From Enterococcus sp. (GTDB taxonomy: Bacteria > Bacillota > Bacilli > Lactobacillales > Enterococcaceae): a stretch of DNA of 64,000 bases. Below are positions 29,098-40,666 of the stretch, piece after piece. The stretch is taken from NCBI RefSeq assembly GCF_022711995.1, contig NZ_JALAHI010000058.1, positions 1 through 64,000 on the forward strand, written 5' to 3'. The notes beneath the pieces were generated by a model. It worked only from the letters and a program-made list of their open reading frames with translations, did no database searches and was not told where the DNA came from. The position numbers and the translations under genes were made by a program. Numbering within the stretch: the stretch's first letter is position 1; each line of letters opens with the position of its first letter.

Positions 29098-29814
29098 ATG
29101 CCAAAATACCAAGAAATTGCCAATATTTTACGAACAAGAATCAAAAATAAAACCTATCCACCAGATAGTTTATTGCCTAACCAAATCGATCTCGTCGAAG
29201 AATTTCAAGTGAGCCGCATGACCATCAAAAAGGCAATCGGAATTCTTTCTATGGAAGGACTTGTCTATTCCCAACGGGGCGCTGGTACCAAGATTTTGAA
29301 TCATCCTTTCGTGGATCGAGACACGACAACTTTGACAGAGTATGTCGGTTTATCTACTGAAATGAGCAAAGCAAATCGACAAGTGACCAGTGAAGTCATT
29401 GATTTTCAAGTGGCTTTCCCGGACAAGGAGATCCAAGAAAAACTGATGTTGACAGAAGAACAGCCGGTCTATAAGATCATCCGTCTGCGAATTTTAGAAA
29501 ATAAACCGTTTATTCTGGAGCATACGTATATGCCCGTCCATTTAGTTCCTAATCTGAAACGTTCTCACTTGGAAACTTCTATCTACCAGTATGTAAAAGA
29601 AGAACTAGGTATTCAATTTGTTGGGGCTTATCGGACGATTTCTGCAGATAAAAGCTCGTCATATGATCAGAAATATCTAGCTTGCGAACCAACCGATCCA
29701 GTGTTAGAAATTCAACAAATCGTTTATCAAAAAAATGGCTTGCCGATCGAATATTCTCGTAGCCGCAACCGTTATGATACACGGGTCTATTCTTATTTAG
29801 ATGTCCAACGATAA
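29098..29814 (+). CDS. GntR/HutC family transcriptional regulator (copy 2)
   Basis: Regulator of 238 residues, clearly paralogous along its whole length to the GntR at 23767: the same start (MPKYQEIANIL), helix-turn-helix QVSRMTIKKAIGILSMEG, wing QRGAGTKILNHPF, UTRA domain (YKIIRLRILENKPFILEHTYMP) and the closing YSRSRNRYD. The start is the ATG at 29098. It lies downstream of EIIC copy 2 and probably controls the divergent bgl/EIIC pair; which regulator serves which operator is not decided by sequence. Confidence 0.9.
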   Translation: MPKYQEIANILRTRIKNKTYPPDSLLPNQIDLVEEFQVSRMTIKKAIGILSMEGLVYSQRGAGTKILNHPFVDRDTTTLTEYVGLSTEMSKANRQVTSEVIDFQVAFPDKEIQEKLMLTEEQPVYKIIRLRILENKPFILEHTYMPVHLVPNLKRSHLETSIYQYVKEELGIQFVGAYRTISADKSSSYDQKYLACEPTDPVLEIQQIVYQKNGLPIEYSRSRNRYDTRVYSYLDVQR

Positions 29815-29815
29815 C

Positions 29816-29932
29816 AAACAGCCAAAGTGGTGCAGTGCAACAAATCGACAGAAGAACCAAAAGATACGACTCGTGCTCTATCTTTAGGAATGTTTGTCTG
29901 ATTACTGCTCCAACTTTGACTGTTTTTATTTT
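29816..29932 (+). terminator. Long imperfect hairpin terminator after the second gntR gene
   Basis: AACAGCCAAAGT at the left pairs, with bulges, with ACTTTGACTGTT at the right, and GCAGT with ACTGC inside, ending in TTTTTATTTT. It nearly fills the gap to copZ. On the minus strand it could also end copZ, though with fewer T residues. Confidence 0.6.
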
Positions 29933-29967
29933 AGTGATCGATTGTTTTTCCTACTATATCACTCGCT

Positions 29968-30168
29968 TCAGTTAGTCAACAAGTGATAATGGCTATCTTT
30001 TAACGCTGCTTGTAATGCTTGCTCTGGGACATCCCCCATGACGGTTGCCGTTTTTTGGTTCAAATCAACGGTAACTTCTGTTACACCCGCTACTTGGGTA
30101 AGTGTTTCTTGTACCGTTTTTGCACAGCCTTCGCATTTCATGCCCTCTATTTGATAGGTCTTTTCCAT
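29968..30168 (-). CDS. copZ: Copper chaperone CopZ
   Basis: Single heavy-metal-associated domain of 66 residues with the metal-binding GMKCEGC near the N-terminus. It carries Cu(I) to CopA and to the CopY repressor in E. hirae. It starts about 37 bases after the copA stop with AAGGA upstream, so it is second in a copA-copZ operon. E. hirae has copY-copZ-copA-copB; here the order differs and copY is not present. Confidence 0.93.
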   Translation of the reverse strand: MEKTYQIEGMKCEGCAKTVQETLTQVAGVTEVTVDLNQKTATVMGDVPEQALQAALKDSHYHLLTN

Positions 30169-30205
30169 TTGAATCCTTCTTTCTGTTATTTTTCCTATTT
30201 TATGA

Positions 30206-32665
30206 CTAGTTTTTCGCTACTCGTTTGCTAACAGGTGTAAATCGTTTTAAGCGTAGCGCATTTAACAAGACGGAAACTGAACTAAAGCTCATGGCTGCAC
30301 CGGCGATCATCGGATTCAAAAGCGGTCCGCCAAAAAGATGCAGTAATCCCATGGCAACGGGGATTCCCAAAACATTATAAGCAAATGCCCAGAAAAGATT
30401 TTCTTTGATATTTTTGATGGTTGCTCGACTCAATTCCACTGCAGTCGGTACATCCATCAAATCACTACGCATCAACACGATATCTGCAGATTCAATTGCG
30501 ACATCCGTTCCAGAGCCAATAGCGATACCGACGTCTGCTTTGGCTAAAGCCGGGGCATCATTGATTCCGTCTCCCACCATGGCAACTTTTTGTCCAGTTT
30601 GTTGCAGTTCTGCCACTTTAGCTGCCTTATCTTCTGGCAACACATCACTAATGACTTCATCGATACCTACTTGGTCGGCAATGGCTTGTGCTGTTCGCGA
30701 ATTATCCCCTGTGATCATCGCCACTTTGATGCCCATTTGATGCAAACGTTCAATGGCTTGTGCGCTGCTTGCTTTCACCGTATCGGCCACAGCAATCAAT
30801 CCAATCAATGCGCCGTCCATGGCCACATACATTGGTGTTTTCCCTTGTTTAGCTAATTCTTCGGCTGCTTCGATTACGGATGAAATAGCGATTTGTTTTT
30901 GGTCCATCAACTTTTGATTGCCTAACAGCAAGTCTTTTCCAGCTAATGTTCCCATGATTCCATGACCAGGAATGGCTTGGAAATGACTGACAGAAGAAAA
31001 TGCTAATCCTTGTTGTTTGGCAGCAGCTACGATGGCTTCTCCCAGTGGATGTTCTGAGCCATTTTCGGCAGAAGCAGCGAGCTGCAAGACCGTTTCTTTT
31101 GTATGTTCGCCATAAGGCAGAAGATCTGTCACAACGGGTTTTCCTTCTGTAATCGTCCCGGTTTTGTCAAAAACGATCGTTGTAAGGTTGCGGGTCGTTT
31201 CTAATGCATCGCCGCTTTTGATCAATACGCCATTTTCCGCGCCTTTCCCGGTTCCCACCATAATTGCCGTTGGCGTTGCTAACCCTAAGGCACAGGGACA
31301 GGCAATCACTAACACCGAGATGGTGATCGTTAGTGCAAAGATCCACGACTCTTGGCCGAAGAAAAACCATGCCAGTCCTGCTAGTAACGCTAAACCAATC
31401 ACGATCGGTACAAAAACCCCTGAAACTTTATCCGCTAATCTTGCAATAGGGGCTTTTGAACCTTGAGCATCTTCCACCAGCTGGATGATCTGTGCCAAAG
31501 TGGTATCCTTACCAACTTTTGTCGCCTGATAGCGAAACGTACCTGTTTTATTGATACTCGCCCCCACGACTGCGTCGCCAGGTTGTTTCTCCACCGGAAG
31601 GCTCTCGCCGGTGATCATTGACTCATCCACTGCTGAATGCCCGGCTATCAGCTGGCCGTCCACAGGAATTTTTTCACCGGGACGGACAATCACGACATCC
31701 CCAGCCACGACTTGCTCCACTGGTACTTCAATTTCTGAATCATTTTTTAAGATTCGAGCAGTTTTTGGTGCTAAATCCAATAATTTCTTGATGGCTTCAG
31801 AGGTCTTGCCTTTTGATACCGATTCAAGGTATTTGCCTAGTGTGATTAATGTGAGGATCACCGCAGCTGATTCATAGTATAAATGCATCGCAAAATGCGT
31901 CTCTCCTAAATAGACCATGATCGTTCCATACAAACTATATAAAAAAGCCGCACTGGTTCCTAACGCCACCAGAGAATCCATATTAGGATGTCCTTTGAAT
32001 AATGCTTTAAAGCCATTGCTAAAAAAGGCACTGCCAAAAACCATGACAGGCAGAACAAGAATCAGTTGTGTACTAACGAATGCTACAGGCTGTGTCATAG
32101 GATTCAAAAAGGAAGGGATCGGCAGACCGATCATTTCGCCCATTGCTAAATAAAATAATGGCACGGTAAAAATGGCAGACAACCAAAATCGTTGCCATAA
32201 TTTTTGAATTGGGTCTTTCTTGGCCGATTGCGGCTCCGCAGTTTTTTCGCCAAAAGCCTGATATCCTGCTTTAGCTACTGCCTCTTCGATGGTAGCCGTA
32301 TTAAGTTGCTGCTTGTCGTAATGAACTGTTAATTTTTCCGTAGCTAAATTGACAGTAGCCGTTTGAACACCCGCAAGTTTGTTCACGGCTTTTTCAACCG
32401 TCTGGGCACAAGAAGCACAGGTCATTCCTTCAATCCGAAATGTTTCTTGCTGCTGATTCCCTATAAGTGAATAGCCGGCATCGGCTACTGTTTTTGCTAA
32501 AAGTTGTTCATCTACCTGAGTTTCATCGTAGCGAACGTGAAGTTTTTCCGTCGCTAAATTGACGGAGGCTTCTTCGATACCTGTGACTTTGCTGACGGCC
32601 TTCTCGACCGTCTGGGCACAAGAGGCACAGGTCATTCCTTCGATTGCATAGTTTCCTTCAGCCAT
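30206..32665 (-). CDS. copA: Copper-transporting P1B-type ATPase CopA
   Basis: Cu(I) exporter of 819 residues. Two N-terminal HMA domains, each with GMTCASC (metal Cys 13/16 and 83/86), eight TM helices, the ion-binding CPC (ACPCALGLA), phosphorylation site DKTGTIT, GxGxND hinge GDGINDAP and HP motif SEHPLGEA. The two HMA repeats are closely similar in protein and DNA, suggesting duplication. AAGGAGG lies 7 bases before the ATG. A promoter with two CopY boxes lies upstream. The CPC and double HMA fit a copper exporter rather than a zinc or cadmium pump. Confidence 0.96.
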   Translation of the reverse strand: MAEGNYAIEGMTCASCAQTVEKAVSKVTGIEEASVNLATEKLHVRYDETQVDEQLLAKTVADAGYSLIGNQQQETFRIEGMTCASCAQTVEKAVNKLAGVQTATVNLATEKLTVHYDKQQLNTATIEEAVAKAGYQAFGEKTAEPQSAKKDPIQKLWQRFWLSAIFTVPLFYLAMGEMIGLPIPSFLNPMTQPVAFVSTQLILVLPVMVFGSAFFSNGFKALFKGHPNMDSLVALGTSAAFLYSLYGTIMVYLGETHFAMHLYYESAAVILTLITLGKYLESVSKGKTSEAIKKLLDLAPKTARILKNDSEIEVPVEQVVAGDVVIVRPGEKIPVDGQLIAGHSAVDESMITGESLPVEKQPGDAVVGASINKTGTFRYQATKVGKDTTLAQIIQLVEDAQGSKAPIARLADKVSGVFVPIVIGLALLAGLAWFFFGQESWIFALTITISVLVIACPCALGLATPTAIMVGTGKGAENGVLIKSGDALETTRNLTTIVFDKTGTITEGKPVVTDLLPYGEHTKETVLQLAASAENGSEHPLGEAIVAAAKQQGLAFSSVSHFQAIPGHGIMGTLAGKDLLLGNQKLMDQKQIAISSVIEAAEELAKQGKTPMYVAMDGALIGLIAVADTVKASSAQAIERLHQMGIKVAMITGDNSRTAQAIADQVGIDEVISDVLPEDKAAKVAELQQTGQKVAMVGDGINDAPALAKADVGIAIGSGTDVAIESADIVLMRSDLMDVPTAVELSRATIKNIKENLFWAFAYNVLGIPVAMGLLHLFGGPLLNPMIAGAAMSFSSVSVLLNALRLKRFTPVSKRVAKN

Positions 32666-32732
32666 TTTTATTCCTCCTTAATGAAATATCGTACTGGGTT
32701 CCTCAAATAAGCGAGAGAGGCCACCTTTTGAT

Positions 32733-32742
32733 TACAACTGTA
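32733..32742 (-). promoter_or_regulatory. CopY box 2 (downstream)
   Basis: TACAACTGTA matches the cop box TACAnnTGTA exactly, within ATTACAACTGTAAT. It lies just downstream of the predicted copA -10, about 70 bp before the ATG. Confidence 0.75.
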
Positions 32743-32756
32743 ATCTCTACTCTTCT

Positions 32757-32785
32757 ACTTTACCTCCACCGTTTACATTTGTCAA
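32757..32785 (-). promoter_or_regulatory. copA-copZ promoter
   Basis: Minus strand: -35 TTGACA (32780-32785), 17-bp spacer, -10 TAAAGT (32757-32762). One cop box overlaps the -35 and another lies downstream, the usual arrangement for CopY repression. Confidence 0.65.
32774..32783 (-). promoter_or_regulatory. CopY box 1 (over the -35)
   Basis: TACATTTGTC matches TACAnnTGTA at seven of the eight fixed positions and overlaps the -35 of the copA promoter. Paired with the perfect box 41 bp away. Confidence 0.55.
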
Positions 32786-32800
32786 CGATTTTCATTCTAT

Positions 32801-32834
32801 AAAAAAAGTACGCTTCTTTTTTAGAAACGTACTT
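32801..32834 (-). terminator. Terminator after the second phospho-beta-glucosidase gene
   Basis: Minus strand: AAGTACG and CGTACTT form a 7-bp stem (extended inside by TTTC/GAA-type pairs) followed by TTTTT. Confidence 0.75.
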
Positions 32835-32868
32835 AATGAACTTACTGCATTTACTATTTTGCTAGGAA

Positions 32869-34604
<1,736 letters not shown>

Positions 34605-34612
<8 letters not shown>

Positions 34613-36374
34613 CAAACTGTGCTTGGTAAAGGGCGGCATAAGCACCTTCTCTGGCTAATAATTCGTCATGCGTCCCTTGTTCGACGATATTGCCGTTTTG
34701 AACCACTAAAATCACATCTGCATGACGGATAGTAGAGAGACGATGGGCGATCACAAAGGAGGTTTTGCCTTTCATCAATTCAGTCATTGCCGTTTGGATC
34801 AATCCTTCAGTCTGAGTATCGACATTGGAGGTAGCCTCATCTAAGATCAAAAGATCTGCATCCAAAAGCATGGCACGAGCAATGGTCAAAAGCTGCTTTT
34901 GTCCTTGCGAAATCCCGCCGCCATCTTCTGTGATCAGTGTGTCATACCCTTTTGGCAATTGCTGAATAAACTCATGGACATGGGCTGCTTTAGCCGCTGC
35001 TTCGACATCCGCCAAAGTTGCAGACGCTTTGCCGTACGCTAAGTTTTCAAAGACTGTTCCTGTAAATAACCAGGTATCCTGCAGCACCATCGCATAGCTT
35101 TTGCGCAAGCTGCTGCGTGTGGCTTTTTTGATGTCCTGTCCATCTAAACGAATCATCCCTTGATCCGGATCATAAAAGCGCATCAAGAGATTCACGATTG
35201 TAGTCTTCCCGGCCCCGGTCGGACCAACGATGGCGACCAGACTTCCCGGTTTAACTTCCAAGGATAGATCCTTGATGATCATACGATCCTTTTGATACCC
35301 AAAGGAGACATGATCCAGTTGGATATGCCCGGTTACTTCTTTGAACTCGTAGGCATTCGGCACATCGGAAACTTCCGGCTCTTCATCCAGCAAGCGAAAG
35401 ATCCGTTCGGCGGCTGCCAATGCCGATTGCAAATCGCTAAAGATATTGGCCAGCTCGTTGATCGGTCCAGAGAATTTACGGGAATACAGTACAAAGGAGG
35501 AGACATTCCCTAAAGAAAGACGCCCGAATAAAAATAGCAGTGCGCCAAAGACACTGATCAGTGACAACGAAACATTGTTGATAAAGTTGATGGACGGTCC
35601 TGTCATACTGCCATAGTATTCCGCATTGTAATAAGAGGAGACAGCAGCTTGGTTTTTTTCATCAAACCGTTCAATGATCGGTTCTTCTTGATTATAGATC
35701 TTAATCGTTTGCTGACCGGAAAGAATTTCTTCTACAAATCCGTTCAGTTCCCCTAGTTTTCGCGAGCGTCGCCGAAATAAAGGCTGAAACTTTTTCATCA
35801 AAAAGCGAGTCAATAGGATCGAAGCAGGCACTGTCACTACAAATATCAAGACGAGTATTGGCGAGATCAGCAACATCATAATAAAAGAACCAATAATCGT
35901 GACTAAACTGCTCAGCACTTGGATGGCATCACTGGCTAATGAGGTATTGATCGTGTCGACATCATAACTGATTCGACTAATGATATCCCCCGTTTGGACA
36001 CGGTCAAAATAACCGATCGGCAATTCAGAAATTTTGTCGAAAATCGCTTTACGCATAGATTTGACCACGCGTTGACTCAGACGGATCATCAATAATGAGA
36101 TCAGATAACTTAATACCGCTGAACAAAGATAAAAAGCAATCATCAATCCGCAGTAAAAGAAGACTCGCTGGAAAATGACTTTTCCAGGTCCTGGCTGGAT
36201 CGCATCGATGGCATAGCCGGAAAGTAGCGGCCCCACTAAAGAAAACAGGTTACTCACCATCATTAACACCGCTGATAACAGAAGAAGCCATTTGGTTTCA
36301 TACAAATAGTGCCAGAGACGCTTCAATGTTTTTTTGGTCTCTTTTGGTTTTTCGGCAACTGTTTTGCTAGGCAT
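34605..36374 (-). CDS. ABC exporter subunit with canonical catalytic site (heterodimer partner 2)
   Basis: Half-transporter of 589 residues: about six TM helices (1-330) and a nucleotide-binding domain with Walker A GPTGAGKTT, Walker B LLILDEATS with the catalytic Glu, and H-loop IAHRLS, but a degenerate signature ISQGQKQ. Together with the upstream gene it forms the asymmetric pair known from BmrCD, LmrCD and the enterococcal EfrAB/EfrCD multidrug exporters. The ATG (AGGAGG 8 bases upstream) overlaps the end of the partner gene by 8 bases, so translation is coupled. The exact Efr orthologue is not assigned. Confidence 0.9.
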
Positions 36375-38082
36375 TGAGTTTTCCTCCTGTCTGTCCGTGG
36401 TAGATTTCCTGATAGATGCTATTCGTCGCTAGTAATGTGTCATGATCACCAAACCCACTCATGCGGCCATTTTCCAACACAAGAATCTTATCTGCATGCT
36501 GGATCGAGCTGATACGTTGCGCAATCAAAATCGTCGTTGTATCCGCAAATTGTTGTTTAAGAACTTGGCGTAGTTTGGCATCGGTCTGATAGTCCAATGC
36601 ACTGGCTGAATCATCCAGGACTAAAATTTGTGGCTCACCAGCTAATGCACGGGACAAGAGGACCCGTTGTTTTTGACCACCGCTTAGATTGCTCCCTTTC
36701 GCATGTAGCTCATAGGCCAACTGTTGCGGTAATTGTTGGATAAATTCTTTTGCTTGGGCTCTAGCTGCAGCTTCTTCGATTTGTTCTTTGGAAAAACGTC
36801 GGCCAAAGTCAATATTTTCTTCAATGGTATCAGCAAATAGGACGTCTTTTTGTAAAACAATCCCAAAATATTGGTGCAGCTCTTGGGGGTCCAGCGAACG
36901 AATGTCCCGGCCATTGATACGAATTTCTCCACTAGTCGGATCGTACAAGCGCAGCAATAAGCGGACAATCGTCGATTTTCCACTACCAGTGGCGCCAATG
37001 ATCCCTAGCGTTTGCCCTTTAGTAAGAGCAAAATCAATCTCCTTCAGAACGGACGTGCCATCAGGATACGTAAAGGAAACATGGTCAAACACAATGTGTG
37101 CTTCTTCCTCTCTTGCCGGAAGCGCAATGACTTTCATGTCCTCTGGCAAACGCAATACCGCTTGAATACGGTCTGCGGAAGCCAGCCCTTTTGAGACGAT
37201 CACGAAAATCCGCGTGATGCTTAACATCGCATTGAGAATGATCGTAAAGTAGGTAAGAAAGGCAATGATGACCCCCGGTTGTGTCAATCCAGCATCCACT
37301 CGATAGGCACTGACTAAAATCACCAATGTTAATCCCGCATTGAGGAAAAAATCCATTAATGGGGGGGTGGCAGCCATCGTTCGATTGGCCTTTGTTTCTG
37401 CCGCAACGACGGACTGATTGACCTCTTGAAATCGGCGTTTCTCATAGTCTGCTTTTGACAATGCTTTGATCACACGGGCACCAGTCACGTTTTCTCTGAC
37501 CGTACGAACGAGCGTATCCACTTGCGCTTGTAATTGCGCAAACAGTGGAATCCCTCGCTTGGAAATAATGACAGCAGCAACTAATGTGAATGGCAAAACC
37601 CCGATTAACACGAAAGTCAGCACAGGGTCTAAGGTTGCTGTGATCAACACCCCTCCCAATAACAGGATCGGTGCCCGAATGCCTAGGCGCTGGATCATCC
37701 CTACGGTTTGATGAATATTGTAAGTATCGGTAGTCAAACGGGAGACCAACGAAGGAATGCCAACTTGCTCGATTTGCGGAATCGATAAATAGGCCACTTT
37801 AGCAAAAAGGTCATGACGAATACTACCAGTGGCATCTCTGGCAACGCTGGAAGCCATGCGATTAGCGAATATATTGGTCACCACAGCAATCACTGAACAC
37901 AGCAACATTACCCCACCCCACAAGAAAATGGCAGAAACATTTTTTGTCGGAATGATCGTGTCAATGATGTAGGCTAGGATCCACGGTAACAAAAGATCCA
38001 TCAAAGAGCCAAAAAACTTGATGCTGACGCCAAAAGACATACGCCCTATATAAGGACGCAAATAGTTCTTTAGTAACTTCAC
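36367..38082 (-). CDS. ABC exporter subunit with degenerate catalytic site (heterodimer partner 1)
   Basis: Half-transporter of 571 residues with an N-terminal six-TM domain and an NBD with Walker A GATGSGKST and an intact signature LSGGQKQR, but Walker B ends LVLDDSAS (Asp in place of the catalytic Glu) and the H-loop reads IAQRIS (Gln for His). This is the non-hydrolysing side of a heterodimeric exporter. GTG start overlapping the TGA of the marR gene (GTGA), with GAGG upstream. Substrate is probably drugs or lipophilic compounds, judging from the family and the MarR neighbour. Confidence 0.9.
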   Translation of the reverse strand: MKLLKNYLRPYIGRMSFGVSIKFFGSLMDLLLPWILAYIIDTIIPTKNVSAIFLWGGVMLLCSVIAVVTNIFANRMASSVARDATGSIRHDLFAKVAYLSIPQIEQVGIPSLVSRLTTDTYNIHQTVGMIQRLGIRAPILLLGGVLITATLDPVLTFVLIGVLPFTLVAAVIISKRGIPLFAQLQAQVDTLVRTVRENVTGARVIKALSKADYEKRRFQEVNQSVVAAETKANRTMAATPPLMDFFLNAGLTLVILVSAYRVDAGLTQPGVIIAFLTYFTIILNAMLSITRIFVIVSKGLASADRIQAVLRLPEDMKVIALPAREEEAHIVFDHVSFTYPDGTSVLKEIDFALTKGQTLGIIGATGSGKSTIVRLLLRLYDPTSGEIRINGRDIRSLDPQELHQYFGIVLQKDVLFADTIEENIDFGRRFSKEQIEEAAARAQAKEFIQQLPQQLAYELHAKGSNLSGGQKQRVLLSRALAGEPQILVLDDSASALDYQTDAKLRQVLKQQFADTTTILIAQRISSIQHADKILVLENGRMSGFGDHDTLLATNSIYQEIYHGQTGGKLNA

Positions 38083-38519
38083 TGAGCCTCATCTTCTTTC
38101 TTTAATACCCGTTGTGAGTTTTCCTTGATGACTTGCAGATCCTCTAGTAACTGGTGCTGTTCTGTTTCAGAAAAACCTGCTAACACTTGCTCGTTCCACT
38201 GTTTTAATAACTCAGTGAGGACTGGGAAGATCTCCAGTGCTTTTTCGGTTGGATAAACCAACAACCGTCGACCATCCAAACTGCTGGTTTGGCGGCGAAC
38301 ATACCCTTTTTCTTCTAACACTGCTAATTGGCGGGCAACATTACTTTTATTGACAAAAATCATTTGTCCTAAAGCATCTTGACTAATTCCAGGATTGCGA
38401 CAAACATTTAAAATATACGTGTGATGCATTGGACCTAGTCCATATTTTTTTAATTCCTTTTCTCGATACAACGTGGCTAAACGGGCGATATGATTGATTG
38501 AACGAATAATCGACTCCAT
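38079..38519 (-). CDS. MarR family transcriptional regulator
   Basis: Winged-helix regulator of 146 residues: recognition region SQDALGQMIFVNKSNVARQLAVLEEKGYV and wing RRQTSSLDGRR. It overlaps the first ABC gene by 4 bases and is preceded by a perfect palindrome over the promoter, so it most likely represses its own operon with the exporter and is released by a ligand that the pump exports. AAAGGAG lies before the ATG. Confidence 0.92.
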   Translation of the reverse strand: MESIIRSINHIARLATLYREKELKKYGLGPMHHTYILNVCRNPGISQDALGQMIFVNKSNVARQLAVLEEKGYVRRQTSSLDGRRLLVYPTEKALEIFPVLTELLKQWNEQVLAGFSETEQHQLLEDLQVIKENSQRVLKKEDEAQ

Positions 38520-38548
38520 GATTTCTCTCCTTTAAATACAATACATCT

Positions 38549-38577
38549 AGTATAAAGAAGATTAGTTGCGCGCGCAA
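38549..38577 (-). promoter_or_regulatory. marR-ABC exporter promoter
   Basis: Minus strand: -10 TATACT (38549-38554), 17-bp spacer, -35 TTGCGC (38572-38577). The -35 sits inside the palindrome at 38561-38582, so operator binding would block RNA polymerase. Confidence 0.6.
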
Positions 38578-38582
38578 CTAAT
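38561..38582. promoter_or_regulatory. MarR operator, perfect 22-bp palindrome
   Basis: ATTAGTTGCGC is followed immediately by its exact complement GCGCAACTAAT. Such TTGC-type dyads are usual MarR-family binding sites. It is 42 bp before the marR ATG. Confidence 0.8.
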
Positions 38583-38603
38583 TGTTTAAAAAAATTTTAC
38601 AAC

Positions 38604-38664
38604 CTAAAAAACGACTGAACCTTCAGAGGAGCAACTACCTGCCTCCTCTGCCGTTCAAGTCGTT
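38604..38664 (-). terminator. Terminator after the membrane protein gene
   Basis: Minus strand: AAACGACTTGAAC (with one bulge) pairs with GTTCAGTCGTTT and CAGAGGAG with CTCCTCTG, followed by TTTT. Strong composite stem. Confidence 0.85.
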
Positions 38665-38697
38665 TAACCATCCCTCACATGTATCAATGACGGGATT

Positions 38698-40428
38698 TTA
38701 CTTCTTTTGATTTTTTGGTCCTCTGAGGATCGAAAACAGCTGCCTTTTTTTCCAAAGAAAACCGAGAGCCAATAGGAGCCATGCAGCCATCGTTACCCAC
38801 AGTCCCCAGTCAAAGTACCAAGGTGCATCATAGTCGACGATCAGCTCATTAAGTCCTGTCTGTTGCTTAACTGAAACCGCACCAATCGTACTCAATTTGA
38901 TGTCTGAAGGTTTCAATGGCTGGCCATTAAGCTGTAATGTCGTTCGTTGATAATTGATGACTGGCAACGCCTTCCAACCAGAATCATCTCCTTGCCAGCG
39001 CAAAATCAACTGACCATTAACCACTGCTTTTTGCACAGTTTTATTTTTCTCGATGATTTGTTCCCCATAGGCATTGTATTTATTTTCCTTTGTCTCGCGA
39101 TAGATAGGAACATAGTCTGGTGTTGACCGTTGGAACAGTACCAATGCCTTCGCTTTGTCTTGACTAAAATACGCCTCTTTTAAAGTCTGTTGATCAGAAG
39201 TAAACAGATAGGAATGGTTCCTGACTTTTACCGCTGAATCGCTGGATTGCCACTCACTCATTTTGGTACTGGTTTGGAACATGATCTGACCCACACTGAC
39301 AATTAAAAGCAAAATCAGCCAAATCGGTCGATTCAGGCGGCTATCAGCCACATAAGGACGCAAAAGGCATAACCCTGCTAGGATCAGCACAGTTGCCGGA
39401 ACAAAAAAGCGAAATGGAAACTGGATCAATTCAATCAATGGATTTTCCAGACTCGCTAACCATTGCCAAGGCAGATAATTGGAAGAAAGCAGGAAGAAAA
39501 TACCGGCAACTACCGTCAGCATCTTCAGTCCTTTAGACAACTGCCGCCATTTCATCAATGCTCCGGCAAAAAACACGCCACAGAGCAATGGGAAAAGATA
39601 GGGAGATGTCCACCAATAACTGCTAGTGCCAGTAATCGTATTTTGTTCCATATTGTGATTGACAAACGGCGGCAATAATTGATTGCTGCGGTATAGATCA
39701 AGCATTGCTAGCCAAATATTAGCAGTCAGCAGAAGAAAAATACCAATTGCCGCGGCTAAATGGAGGAGCAACTGTTTTTTTTCTTGGCTTTTCAAAAACG
39801 TGCTTAAAAAGAATGGAATATAGATCAAAACCAATAAAACACTAGAAAAAACATGGATTTGAAATAGCGCAGCCACTGAGACACCTACAGCGAAAGGTCG
39901 AATTCGTTGAAAGCGCGTCATATCGATCAATGGAATCAGACAAAAAGGCAGTATCGCTGCCCCCCAAGCCGAAAAGCCTTGTCGTTCGACCCAGTATTGG
40001 ATCGAATAAGTGGTCATAAAAAGAATCCCCATACCTACAGACAACCAGCCGGAAACGTTCAATTTCCGCAACAACGTGTACATGGAAGTTCCTGCCAAAA
40101 GGTACAGCAGCCCATTTGAGAGGAGTTGGTATTGAAACCAAGAATGACTGATTAAAACCAATATTCCTTGAAAATAGGCAAAAAACGGCCCATACAATGC
40201 ATTGACAATCCGTCCAGATTGTTGGAAACCATAAATGGAAAGAAAGTACTGATAGTTTCCTTCCTTGATTTGCTGACTCGTCTCATAGAACCGATTAAAA
40301 TGAAAGACGACATCTGATCCCAAAATCAAGCCCCGCCCGAACAATTGCGGCAATAATAGCAGTATGCTTACAGAGAAAATAACGAGCAATTGCAGAACTG
40401 TTGGCTTGAATAAAATTGTTTTTTTCAC
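38698..40428 (-). CDS. Large multi-pass membrane protein (PTPS-related / GT-C-like)
   Basis: 576 residues with about 11-13 TM helices, a loop rich in charged residues near the N-terminus (GSDVVFHFNRFYE) and an extracellular C-terminal domain (about 405-545) before the final TM helix (about 549-566). It resembles the 6-pyruvoyl-tetrahydropterin synthase-related membrane proteins, which look like GT-C glycosyltransferases; the D-x-x-F-H in the first loop would fit a catalytic acid. Function not known. The start is the GTG at 40428 (VKKTILFKP), with AAGGAGG 7 bases upstream. It is a stand-alone gene beside the flagellar locus. Confidence 0.8.
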   Translation of the reverse strand: MKKTILFKPTVLQLLVIFSVSILLLLPQLFGRGLILGSDVVFHFNRFYETSQQIKEGNYQYFLSIYGFQQSGRIVNALYGPFFAYFQGILVLISHSWFQYQLLSNGLLYLLAGTSMYTLLRKLNVSGWLSVGMGILFMTTYSIQYWVERQGFSAWGAAILPFCLIPLIDMTRFQRIRPFAVGVSVAALFQIHVFSSVLLVLIYIPFFLSTFLKSQEKKQLLLHLAAAIGIFLLLTANIWLAMLDLYRSNQLLPPFVNHNMEQNTITGTSSYWWTSPYLFPLLCGVFFAGALMKWRQLSKGLKMLTVVAGIFFLLSSNYLPWQWLASLENPLIELIQFPFRFFVPATVLILAGLCLLRPYVADSRLNRPIWLILLLIVSVGQIMFQTSTKMSEWQSSDSAVKVRNHSYLFTSDQQTLKEAYFSQDKAKALVLFQRSTPDYVPIYRETKENKYNAYGEQIIEKNKTVQKAVVNGQLILRWQGDDSGWKALPVINYQRTTLQLNGQPLKPSDIKLSTIGAVSVKQQTGLNELIVDYDAPWYFDWGLWVTMAAWLLLALGFLWKKRQLFSILRGPKNQKK

Positions 40429-40624
40429 TAAATGACCTCCTTGCAAAACAGTTCTTATTTTTTAGAATAACAGAATTGTCGTATAAGGTAAAAAATAAGC
40501 CTTTTTGAAAAGGGTATCATTGTAAAAATTTAATGAACACGCTACTAGATAGAAAAACTTGAAGAAATAGACGAACATTTACGTATCAATAAACGCTCTT
40601 GCTATTATGGGGAATTACTTAAAG

Positions 40625-40666
40625 CAAAAAAACACCTGAAACGAACGCTTGCGTTCTTTCAGGTGC
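40625..40666 (-). terminator. Terminator of the fliD-fliT-fliS block
   Basis: Minus strand: CACCTGAAAGAACGC and GCGTTCGTTTCAGGTG pair over about 14 bp (one mismatch) and are followed by TTTTTTT. It marks the end of the flagellar locus. The 331-bp gap 40429-40759 holds this terminator and otherwise nothing recognised. Confidence 0.9.
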
